The position numbers and the translations under genes were made by a program. From DATDOY01 sp035293045 (GTDB lineage Bacteria; Actinomycetota; Acidimicrobiia; IMCC26256; JACPCJ01), in assembly GCA_035293045.1 (NCBI GenBank), contig DATDOY010000115.1, positions 1-12,511 on the forward strand: a DNA stretch of 12,511 bases, in the 5' to 3' direction. Positions 5,929-12,511 of the stretch are shown piece by piece (positions within the stretch are counted from its first letter, which is position 1; each line of letters begins with the position of its first letter). The notes below the pieces were generated by a model. That model searched no databases and had not been told where the DNA came from. It was given only the letters and a program-made list of their open reading frames with translations.

Positions 5929-7580
5929 TAGGACTCGATGAGGCGGCGGGCGATCAGGCGAAGGCACAGGGTCTCGTCGGCGCCCTCGAAGATCGACAGG
6001 ACCCGGGCGTCCACGAAATACCGCGAGACGGCGTACTCCTCCGCGTAGCCCATGCCGCCGTGGATCTGTTGCGCCTCGCGGGTGACCCACTCGGCGGCGC
6101 GACAGACGTACGCCTTCACCATCGCCGCCTCGAGCGTGCCGCCTCCGGCCCCCATCTTGTGTGCGACGTCGTAGGCGAACTGGCGGCCCGCCTGAATGAG
6201 GGCGGCCATTCGCACGAGCTTCGCCTTGGTCAGTTGGTACTCGACGACGGGGGCCCCGAAAACCGTGCGCTCGCGGGCGTAGGCCAGCGCGGCGTCGAAG
6301 GCCGCCTGCATGACCCCCACGGCGCGGGCCGCGGTCTGAAGCCTTCCGTTCTCGAACCCTTCCATCTGGAGGTAGAAGCCCCGGCCGACGCCCTCTTCAC
6401 CCCCGATGAGGTTCTCCTCGGGGACGAACCAGTCATCGAAGGAAACCTCGTAGGAGTGCATGCCGCGGTAGCCGATGGTGTCGATGGCGCGACCCTCCAT
6501 CGTGCCGCCGTCGGCCTCGAACGTGAACGAGTGCCCGGGCGCCTCCGGCTTCTCGACCACGAACAACGAGAGACCCCGATGGCCTGAGTCGCGCTCGCCG
6601 GTGCGGGCGAGCAGCATCAACGTGTTGGCGCGCCCGGCGAACGTCGCCCACGTCTTCACGCCGCGGATCCGATAGCCGCCCTCGACCTTGCGGGCCACCG
6701 TCTGGATCCCGGCAGCATCGGACCCGAAGTCGGGCTCGGTCACCATCACTCCGACCATCGCCTCGGCCGACGCGATCTTCGGGAGCCACCGCTGCTTCTG
6801 TTCCTCGGTTCCGCCCTTGACGATCGCCCTCGTCAGGATCTCGGGGCGCGTGATGAGCGACCCGCCAATGCCGAGACTCCCCCAGGACAGTTCCTCGGTG
6901 GCGACAACCATGCCGAGGTAGTCGGACTCGCCTCCGGTGGCGAAGCCGCCGTATTCCTCGGGAACGGAGAGCCCGAACACGCCGAGTTCAGCGAGCCCGG
7001 CGATGATGTCCTCGGGGACGTCCGCGTTGGCCCGGTGCACGTGCTCGGCGACGGGGCGGATCTTGTCCTCCGCGAACCGGTGGAAGGTCTCGCGCGCCAG
7101 TTCGAACTCGTCGGAGAGGTGGGTCGGACCCCCGCCTTGCTTGATGATCTCGGCCGCGAGCTCCTCGATCGCTTCTGGGCTCCGCTGCGACTGCACGAAC
7201 TCGTGGTGCGGGGCGAGGTCCGCGAGATCGACGCCCCACGCGCGCTCGCGTCCCACGAGGCGGGCGACCAAATCCGCGATTGCGTCACCGATGTAGAACT
7301 GAGCGAGCGCCGATTCGAGGTCGCCGTGCTCGGCATACCGCAGCATGCTGCGACATCCCGCGACCGCGCTGGCCACATGGGCCAAGTCGTACGCGAAGAC
7401 CTGGTGCTGGTCGAGCTTGGCGACGGATGGCCCCCCGTCCCCGGTCGTGAGGCCGGCGAGATGGCTCACGGCCGTGTCGACGAGGCGTGACGCCGCGTCC
7501 AGCGCGGCGCGGGCAGGGGAGAGGTCGGGCGAGAGCGCGGGCACGGGCGGCAGAGTACCGACGCGGCCGGTTTCGCTCAC
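5928..7580 (-). CDS. mcd: Acyl-CoA dehydrogenase, probable (2S)-methylsuccinyl-CoA dehydrogenase
   Basis: This is a flavoprotein of about 550 residues (numbered from the GTG at 7580). Residues 160-550 are an acyl-CoA dehydrogenase core. It has TEPDFGSD (281-288) at the flavin, QIHGGMGYAEEY (505-516) and SIFEGADET (529-537), with E532 as the catalytic base. The first 145 or so residues are an extra helical domain (LDQHQVFAYDLAHVASAV at 56-73, GRERAWGV at 110-117). Such an extension is typical of methylsuccinyl-CoA dehydrogenase, which makes mesaconyl-CoA in the ethylmalonyl-CoA pathway and passes electrons to ETF. The mcl-like lyase in the window supports this. A generic fatty acyl-CoA dehydrogenase remains possible. 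The start is uncertain. ATG 7619 would overlap the upstream gene. GTG 7580 lies 16 bases after it. GTG 7544 (538 residues) has a TANNNT box at leaderless spacing. Confidence 0.8.
   Translation of the reverse strand: MSETGRVGTLPPVPALSPDLSPARAALDAASRLVDTAVSHLAGLTTGDGGPSVAKLDQHQVFAYDLAHVASAVAGCRSMLRYAEHGDLESALAQFYIGDAIADLVARLVGRERAWGVDLADLAPHHEFVQSQRSPEAIEELAAEIIKQGGGPTHLSDEFELARETFHRFAEDKIRPVAEHVHRANADVPEDIIAGLAELGVFGLSVPEEYGGFATGGESDYLGMVVATEELSWGSLGIGGSLITRPEILTRAIVKGGTEEQKQRWLPKIASAEAMVGVMVTEPDFGSDAAGIQTVARKVEGGYRIRGVKTWATFAGRANTLMLLARTGERDSGHRGLSLFVVEKPEAPGHSFTFEADGGTMEGRAIDTIGYRGMHSYEVSFDDWFVPEENLIGGEEGVGRGFYLQMEGFENGRLQTAARAVGVMQAAFDAALAYARERTVFGAPVVEYQLTKAKLVRMAALIQAGRQFAYDVAHKMGAGGGTLEAAMVKAYVCRAAEWVTREAQQIHGGMGYAEEYAVSRYFVDARVLSIFEGADETLCLRLIARRLIES
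7552..7557 (-). promoter_or_regulatory. Candidate -10 box (TACTCT) for a leaderless mcd start at GTG 7544
   Basis: On the minus strand TACTCT fits TANNNT and is followed by seven bases and then an in-frame GTG (7544-7542). If used, mcd would be expressed separately from the kinase gene upstream, with a protein 12 residues shorter than from GTG 7580. Neither GTG has a strong Shine-Dalgarno sequence. The evidence is motif and spacing only. Confidence 0.25.
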
Positions 7581-7596
7581 ATCCCGCAGGTGCCGG

Positions 7597-10500
7597 TCAG
7601 GTTCCGACGAACCCCACATCGCGAAGACCGCCGAACTCGGGGGTCACGGCGGGTCGGGGCAGCCGTAGGCAAAAGCGCGCCCCCTCCGGCACACCTGGCT
7701 CGTACCACGCCTCGCCCCCCTGGGCCCGGGCGAGCCCCTGCACGATCGAGAGGCCGAGTCCCGTTCCGGGCACGTCCTTCACCGAGCCGGCTCGGGCGAA
7801 CTTGTCGAACAGACTCCCGACGAACTCGGCGGGCACGCCCGGACCCTGGTCCTCGACCGACACTTCGACCCAGTGTCCTTGAGCGCGAGCCGTCACACGG
7901 AACGGCGCCTCGCCGTACTTGCGGGCGTTCTCGAGGTAGTTGGTGAGGATCTGCTGGAGCCGATCGGGGTCGGCCATTGCGAGCAGGCCCGGCGGGCAGT
8001 CGACGCTGATCGGCGTGTCCGCATTCCCCGCCTCGGCGATCGTTGTGCTGATCACGTGGCCGATGTCCACCTGACGGGGTTCGGATTCGATCGTCCGCGA
8101 TTCGATCCGGGCGACCTCGAGGAGATCCTCGACGAGGCGGGTGAGTCGAGTCCCCTGCCGGTGGATGGCTTCGATGCATTCCGACACGGTTTCGGGCTTC
8201 ATCGACTGCCATCGCTGCATCATTGTGGAGCTGAGGCCCATGATCGGCGTGAGGGGCGTCCGCAATTCGTGGGACACCATCGACACGAAGTCGCTCTTGG
8301 CCTCGTTCGCATCGCGCAGTTCGGTGTTCAAGCGTTCGAGTTCGTGCAGCGTTGTCGTGAGCTGTTGGGTCCTCGCTCCGACGCGTTCCTCGAGGGATTG
8401 CTTGAGGGCTTCGACCTCGCCGAAGCCGCGGGCGTTCTCGAGCGCCGCCCCAGCGAGCGTCGCCACGAACTCCGCGAGGCGGAGCTCGTCTTCTCCGAAG
8501 AGGTCGGAGAGCCGACCGTGCGTGGCGTAGAAGCATGCGGTGACCCGACCGTGCTCGATGATCGGGGCGCAGATCGCCGACGAGACGCCGGAGACGACGA
8601 GGGAGTCCGACACGGCGGTGGCGTCGCGATCGCGGGCGATCACCGGTCGGAGCGACTCCACGGCCTCTCGAACCATCGAGGCCGTGAAGCTCCCATCGGT
8701 GTCGAGCTTGTTGTCGATGCCTTCGACGCCGAGTACGACGCAGTGCTCGGCGCGCAACAATTCAATGGCGGCTTCCTCGACGGCGGCGAACACCGCCTCG
8801 CGGGTGAGGCCTCGCGCGATGGACCGTCCCTGGTCGAGGAGGGACGCGAAGCGATCGACCAGTGACAGCGTGACGCCAACCCCGGGTGGGGCCGGACGGA
8901 CGCCCGAATCGGGTAGGCGGCCCCGGACCTCCGCACCCACCTGGGCGGCCTGCGCTGCAATCTCGTCGCTCCCTTCCCATCCCAGCGCGGCGGCGACGGT
9001 GGCGAGCGCGTCCAGTGACGCGGCGAGTTCGCCCCGTTGCCCGCGGGCTTCCGCGGCGGCGATCGAGTGGTGCAGCAATCGGCGTGCTCGACGGGAGCGT
9101 CCCGCCAGCGCGGCGACGAGTGCCGACTCGCGAAGCGCATGGGCGCGGCTGTTGGGATATGTCGTCGCGATCAGGCGCGCCGAACGAGCCGCCGCTCGAG
9201 CCCGGCGGATGGCCCGGCGACGGCCGCGGGCGTACGCCGACGCTTGCTCGGCCTGTTGGCGGCGCGCGGTGGCCCACCAGGCGCGTGCGGGCGCGACGTA
9301 TTCATTGCGAACGCGGGCTTGGCGCGCGTCTCGCACGGCCCGACCAAGCACGGCGTCGGCCCCGGCGAGGTCGCCGATGGCGAGGCGTCGGACCCCTTCG
9401 GCTTGGAGCACTTCCACCCGGATCTGAACGTCGCGGGTCGGTCGGTTGAGCTCCTCGGCCACCACGTGCTCGGGGAGTTCGCCGCCGGTCGCGAGCGACC
9501 AGATCTCGACGCCGATGCTCGAGGCTTGGACGTCACCGATGGCGAGCCCGTCCGCGTGGCACTCCCTCGCGATCTCGAGCGCCTCTCCGAGACGTCCGAG
9601 GCGGTACATGGAAAAGGCCAAATGAAGGCGGGCGATGTTCAACTCCCACTGGTCTCCGGTGCGCGCCAGGAGCCGGATCGCCTCCTGACACGCCTCGATC
9701 GCGGCCTCGTACCGCCCCGCGGTGTACAGCACGATTCCCGAGAAGTTCAGGCTCTGGCCCTGGCCCCACACGTCGTTGAGGTCTCGACGGATCTCGAGGG
9801 ACCGGTCGACGTACCGGACGCCGCGCGAGATCCACGGGATCAGCGTCATTACGGGGGCGTGCTCGGAGTACGCCTGGGCCACCTCTCGTGTCGGCGGGTA
9901 TCGCTCGGCGAGGTTCATCTCTTTGAGGTGTGTCCAGAGCGTGGGCACCGGCCCGATGGTGAACCAGTAAACGTGGGCGAGACGGCTGTAGAGCCGTGCC
10001 GCCATCAGGTCGGCGGTCCCTCGCTCCACCGGTCGGCGCCCGACGAACAGCGTGGGCAGGAGCGTGTGCAGGGTCTGCACGAAGATCTGGACGGCCGCGG
10101 CGAGGACGAATCCCACCGTCCGGCGTGGGATGCGGTGACCGAGAAGCCGAAGCCCGGCTTCGGCCGCCATTGCCGACGCGTCAAGGTCCCCGTGCTTGAA
10201 CGCCAACTCGGCGAGCTTGCTTTCGAGGTCGGCGCGGTCGAGGTCGTTCGTGGCGAGCGCCCGCGCCGCTTCGAGGTGACCGCGGGCCTCGTCGTATCGA
10301 CCCAGCAACATGGTGGTTTCGCCGCGGCCGACGGCGACCTCGTATCGCACGGCGTCGTCGGTCCCCCCGAGCGCCTTCGCAGCGATCTCATACTGCCGCT
10401 CGGCGATCTCCGGCGAGTGTCGCGCCCTGGCCTGGTTTGCGGCCGCCAGCGCGTACGGGAGTGCGCGGTCGTGCACGCCGGCCGCGTCGAAGTGGTACGC

Positions 10501-12511
10501 GAGGTCGAAAACGCGGGAGGTGTCCGCCGCCTCGATGGCTTCCGCGGCCGCGGTGTGCAGTCGGCGCTGATCGTCAGGGTCGAGCCGCTCCAGCACCGCC
10601 TCGCGGATCTTGTCGTGGACGAAACTGCACGCGCTGTTGCGCCCTCTGACCCAGACCAGATGGCGTCGGCGAGCGTCTTGCCGGGCGTCGAGGGCAGTCC
10701 CAATGCTGACGCCGGCCAGGCGAGCGGCGAGATCGAGGTCCCATTCCTTGCCGAGTACCGCCCCTGCCGACAGCACGGCCAGCGCCTCGGGGGCGAGGAG
10801 GTCGAGCCGGCGCGACAGGAACGCGGCCGAGCGATTGGACGCCTGCGCCTCGGCGAGTGCGCTGTGGTCGATCATCCAGCCGGGATGGCGGCACGTCAGC
10901 GCGCCGGACTCGACGAGTCCGAGGAGCGTCGCCGACGCCATGAACGGGCTGCCGTCAGCGAGGTCGCAAACGGTTCTGGTCACTTCTGCGTCGAGTTCAC
11001 CGGCCATCGACTCGACCAGGTCGGCGATGTCGGCGTCGCCGAGCGCGGCGAGCGCCAGATGCATGTCCTCCGGCGTGCTTCGGAGGGGGTGGCCGGCGGC
11101 CACTTCCTCGGAGCGGTAGGCCACAACCACGAGGGCGCGACTCGTCGTGGGCGGTGCCTCGCGCCATCGCGTCAGAAGCTTCACCGTGAGCGGATCGGCC
11201 CACTGACAGTCGTCGAGGAGGAGCACGGCCGGGCGATCGGCGTCACCGAGGGCGTCGAGAAGGGCCGCGATCGCGGCGATGCTCCGGTCGGAACCAAATG
11301 CTTCGGGGCCGAGGGCCTCCGATGGGTCAGGGTCGAGCACTTCGCACAGGCCGGGGAGGGCAGAACATGCAGCTGCCCGATGGTCACCGAGTCCGTCGCG
11401 AATCCGACGCGCAAACCCTTCGTCGGTCGACGCCGCGGCGACCACGGCATCCACGATCCCTTGGAGTGTCTGGAACGGCCGCTGGGCCATCTGGTCGACG
11501 CCCTGCCCGCGCACGACCCATGCACCCCGCGCGCTGCACCGGGCGGCGAACTCGTCGAGCAGGCGCGACTTGCCGCGTCCCGACTCGGACTCAACGCCGA
11601 TGAGGAGACGGTGGTCCCTTGTCATGCGAGCGCAGAGGTCGCCGAGGCGCCCGAGTTCTGCTTCCCGCCCCACGAAGGTCGGCTCGCCGAGGACGCAACA
11701 CCGGCGATCGTGAGCGCCGATGACGACGCGCGGATCCTCGACCCCAGACTTGATCGCGTCGCGAATCTCACGAAGGTCGGCGAGGGCCGCCTCCGTCGTC
11801 TGATATCGGTTTCTCGGATCCTTCTCGAGGAGCCGGCGCACCAGCTCGTCGAGCGCGCGCGGGGTTTGAGCACCGAGCGACCGAAGGCTGGGCACGGGCG
11901 CAGTGACGTGCTGACGCAGCATCTCGCGGACGCTGGGTCCGCCGAACGGCGGTCGCCCGACCAGCGTCTCGAAGATGACGGCGCCGGCGGAGTACAGGTC
12001 GGACCGCTCGTCGACCCCATGGCTGATGAGGCCCGCCTGCTCCGGAGAGGTGTAGCGCGCCGATCCGAGCGCCAGGTCGTGGAGGGGACCGTCGAGGTGG
12101 TCGCTTCGCGACAAGCCGAAGTCGATCAGCGTGACGCGCGCGATCGGAGATCGTTCGGACACGATGACGTTGGCCGGCTTGATGTCCCGGTGCAGGATGC
12201 CCACTCTGGTCATGTCGGCGAGCGCGGCCAACAGACCCTCGGCTACAGCCAATGCATCGGTGAGGTCGAGCGGTCCTTGGAGGAGCCGTTCTTCGAGTGT
12301 GACGCCCACCACGAGTGGCATGACGACATAGAGGCGGCCGGCATCGACTCCCACCGCCAAGACCGGCGACACGTTCGGGCTGTCGATGCTTGCCAGCACG
12401 GTGGCCTCGTGGTCGAGAAGCCGCCGGTTCCCCTCGGGGACGAGATCGACCGGGGTGGACTTCACGACGATGTCCGCGCCGGTGTCGAGATCCACGCCTC
12501 GGTGGGTGGTC
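7597..12511 (-). CDS. Fused Ser/Thr protein kinase - AAA ATPase - TPR-like - GAF - histidine kinase, 5' end outside the window
   Basis: At least 1637 residues are coded here (numbered from the GTG at 12495). Ser/Thr kinase, to about 245: K12, E30, HRD with D104, N109, DFG with D125, SPE 150-152, D166. ATPase of the AAA_16/STAND kind, about 273-640: P-loop SESGRGKS ending in K309-S310, Walker B VLLLDDCQWAD (424-434). Alpha-helical TPR-like repeats, about 640-1200. GAF domain, about 1225-1355. Coiled coil, about 1355-1400. Histidine kinase: H1409 in SHELRTP, N1519/N1523 in the N box, DQGPGVP (1549-1555), GTGLGL (1577-1582). No membrane segment or receiver domain is seen. The reading frame stays open to the right edge and the glycine-rich loop is missing, so the GTG at 12495 is internal. 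The layout resembles cyanobacterial HstK-type dual kinases. Such proteins sense a small ligand through GAF and may phosphorylate both Ser/Thr and His/Asp targets; the signal is unknown. The gene ends 16 bases before mcd. Confidence 0.92.
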   Translation of the reverse strand, partial: TTHRGVDLDTGADIVVKSTPVDLVPEGNRRLLDHEATVLASIDSPNVSPVLAVGVDAGRLYVVMPLVVGVTLEERLLQGPLDLTDALAVAEGLLAALADMTRVGILHRDIKPANVIVSERSPIARVTLIDFGLSRSDHLDGPLHDLALGSARYTSPEQAGLISHGVDERSDLYSAGAVIFETLVGRPPFGGPSVREMLRQHVTAPVPSLRSLGAQTPRALDELVRRLLEKDPRNRYQTTEAALADLREIRDAIKSGVEDPRVVIGAHDRRCCVLGEPTFVGREAELGRLGDLCARMTRDHRLLIGVESESGRGKSRLLDEFAARCSARGAWVVRGQGVDQMAQRPFQTLQGIVDAVVAAASTDEGFARRIRDGLGDHRAAACSALPGLCEVLDPDPSEALGPEAFGSDRSIAAIAALLDALGDADRPAVLLLDDCQWADPLTVKLLTRWREAPPTTSRALVVVAYRSEEVAAGHPLRSTPEDMHLALAALGDADIADLVESMAGELDAEVTRTVCDLADGSPFMASATLLGLVESGALTCRHPGWMIDHSALAEAQASNRSAAFLSRRLDLLAPEALAVLSAGAVLGKEWDLDLAARLAGVSIGTALDARQDARRRHLVWVRGRNSACSFVHDKIREAVLERLDPDDQRRLHTAAAEAIEAADTSRVFDLAYHFDAAGVHDRALPYALAAANQARARHSPEIAERQYEIAAKALGGTDDAVRYEVAVGRGETTMLLGRYDEARGHLEAARALATNDLDRADLESKLAELAFKHGDLDASAMAAEAGLRLLGHRIPRRTVGFVLAAAVQIFVQTLHTLLPTLFVGRRPVERGTADLMAARLYSRLAHVYWFTIGPVPTLWTHLKEMNLAERYPPTREVAQAYSEHAPVMTLIPWISRGVRYVDRSLEIRRDLNDVWGQGQSLNFSGIVLYTAGRYEAAIEACQEAIRLLARTGDQWELNIARLHLAFSMYRLGRLGEALEIARECHADGLAIGDVQASSIGVEIWSLATGGELPEHVVAEELNRPTRDVQIRVEVLQAEGVRRLAIGDLAGADAVLGRAVRDARQARVRNEYVAPARAWWATARRQQAEQASAYARGRRRAIRRARAAARSARLIATTYPNSRAHALRESALVAALAGRSRRARRLLHHSIAAAEARGQRGELAASLDALATVAAALGWEGSDEIAAQAAQVGAEVRGRLPDSGVRPAPPGVGVTLSLVDRFASLLDQGRSIARGLTREAVFAAVEEAAIELLRAEHCVVLGVEGIDNKLDTDGSFTASMVREAVESLRPVIARDRDATAVSDSLVVSGVSSAICAPIIEHGRVTACFYATHGRLSDLFGEDELRLAEFVATLAGAALENARGFGEVEALKQSLEERVGARTQQLTTTLHELERLNTELRDANEAKSDFVSMVSHELRTPLTPIMGLSSTMMQRWQSMKPETVSECIEAIHRQGTRLTRLVEDLLEVARIESRTIESEPRQVDIGHVISTTIAEAGNADTPISVDCPPGLLAMADPDRLQQILTNYLENARKYGEAPFRVTARAQGHWVEVSVEDQGPGVPAEFVGSLFDKFARAGSVKDVPGTGLGLSIVQGLARAQGGEAWYEPGVPEGARFCLRLPRPAVTPEFGGLRDVGFVGT

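Noticed and set aside
5823..6587. 254-codon plus-strand frame starting in the convergent gap
   Set aside because: Most of it is antisense to the dehydrogenase gene and its product has no recognisable domain.
7873..8865. 330-codon plus-strand open frame opposite the histidine kinase and GAF region
   Set aside because: It covers the H, N and GAF motifs of the real gene on the other strand and has no family features of its own.
12493..12495. GTG as the true start of the giant kinase gene
   Set aside because: The kinase catalytic Lys would be residue 12, leaving no glycine-rich loop. The frame continues open with THRG-like residues to the window edge, so the start is outside.
1..12511. Defence system, CRISPR array, prophage or other mobile cluster
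   Set aside because: No direct-repeat arrays, nucleases, integrases or phage proteins are visible. The STAND-like ATPase is part of a kinase fusion with a GAF-histidine kinase tail, which points to signalling.

Overview
This is GC-rich (visibly about two-thirds G+C), densely packed bacterial DNA. It most likely comes from an actinomycete-type chromosome, possibly from the Acidimicrobiia and their relatives. That placement is an inference. It rests on strong G/C preference at codon third positions, a TIGR03086/mycothiol-isomerase-like DinB protein, an Rv1264-type adenylate cyclase, and start codons that lack a Shine-Dalgarno sequence but have a TANNNT box just upstream. There are no RNA genes, CRISPR arrays or insertion sequences that I can see. 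The longest gap between genes is 136 bases (5792-5927).

Layout. (1) 1-353, minus: 5' part of a metallo-beta-lactamase-fold hydrolase that runs off the left edge. (2) 384-5791, plus: a tight five-gene run, probably one or two operons. It holds a CoA-ester lyase of the malyl-CoA/beta-methylmalyl-CoA lyase type (mcl), the TldD and TldE/PmbA metalloprotease pair, a class III adenylate cyclase with an N-terminal regulatory domain, and a small DinB/maleylpyruvate-isomerase-like protein. The start codons of the first two divergent genes are only 30 bases apart. (3) 5792-5927: a convergent junction with a 15-bp imperfect inverted repeat and a second compact dyad that overlaps a stop codon. (4) 5928-7580, minus: an acyl-CoA dehydrogenase with a long helical N-terminal extension, best explained as (2S)-methylsuccinyl-CoA dehydrogenase (mcd). 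(5) 7597 to beyond 12511, minus: a very large fused signalling protein, Ser/Thr kinase - AAA/STAND ATPase - TPR-like helices - GAF - histidine kinase. Its true N-terminus, including the kinase glycine loop, lies past the right edge.

How it fits together. The lyase and the dehydrogenase are two enzymes of the ethylmalonyl-CoA pathway, which assimilates acetyl-CoA where the glyoxylate shunt is absent. Mcd makes mesaconyl-CoA from methylsuccinyl-CoA. After hydration, Mcl splits beta-methylmalyl-CoA into glyoxylate and propionyl-CoA. Around them sit two signalling devices: a cAMP-producing enzyme with a probable sensor domain, and a dual Ser/Thr-His kinase placed 16 bases upstream of mcd in the same direction. 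A link between carbon assimilation and these signalling proteins is an inference from gene order only. The most unusual item is the giant dual-kinase fusion. The non-coding signals worth testing are the overlapping divergent leaderless promoters near 360-375 and the inverted repeat at 5851-5903.
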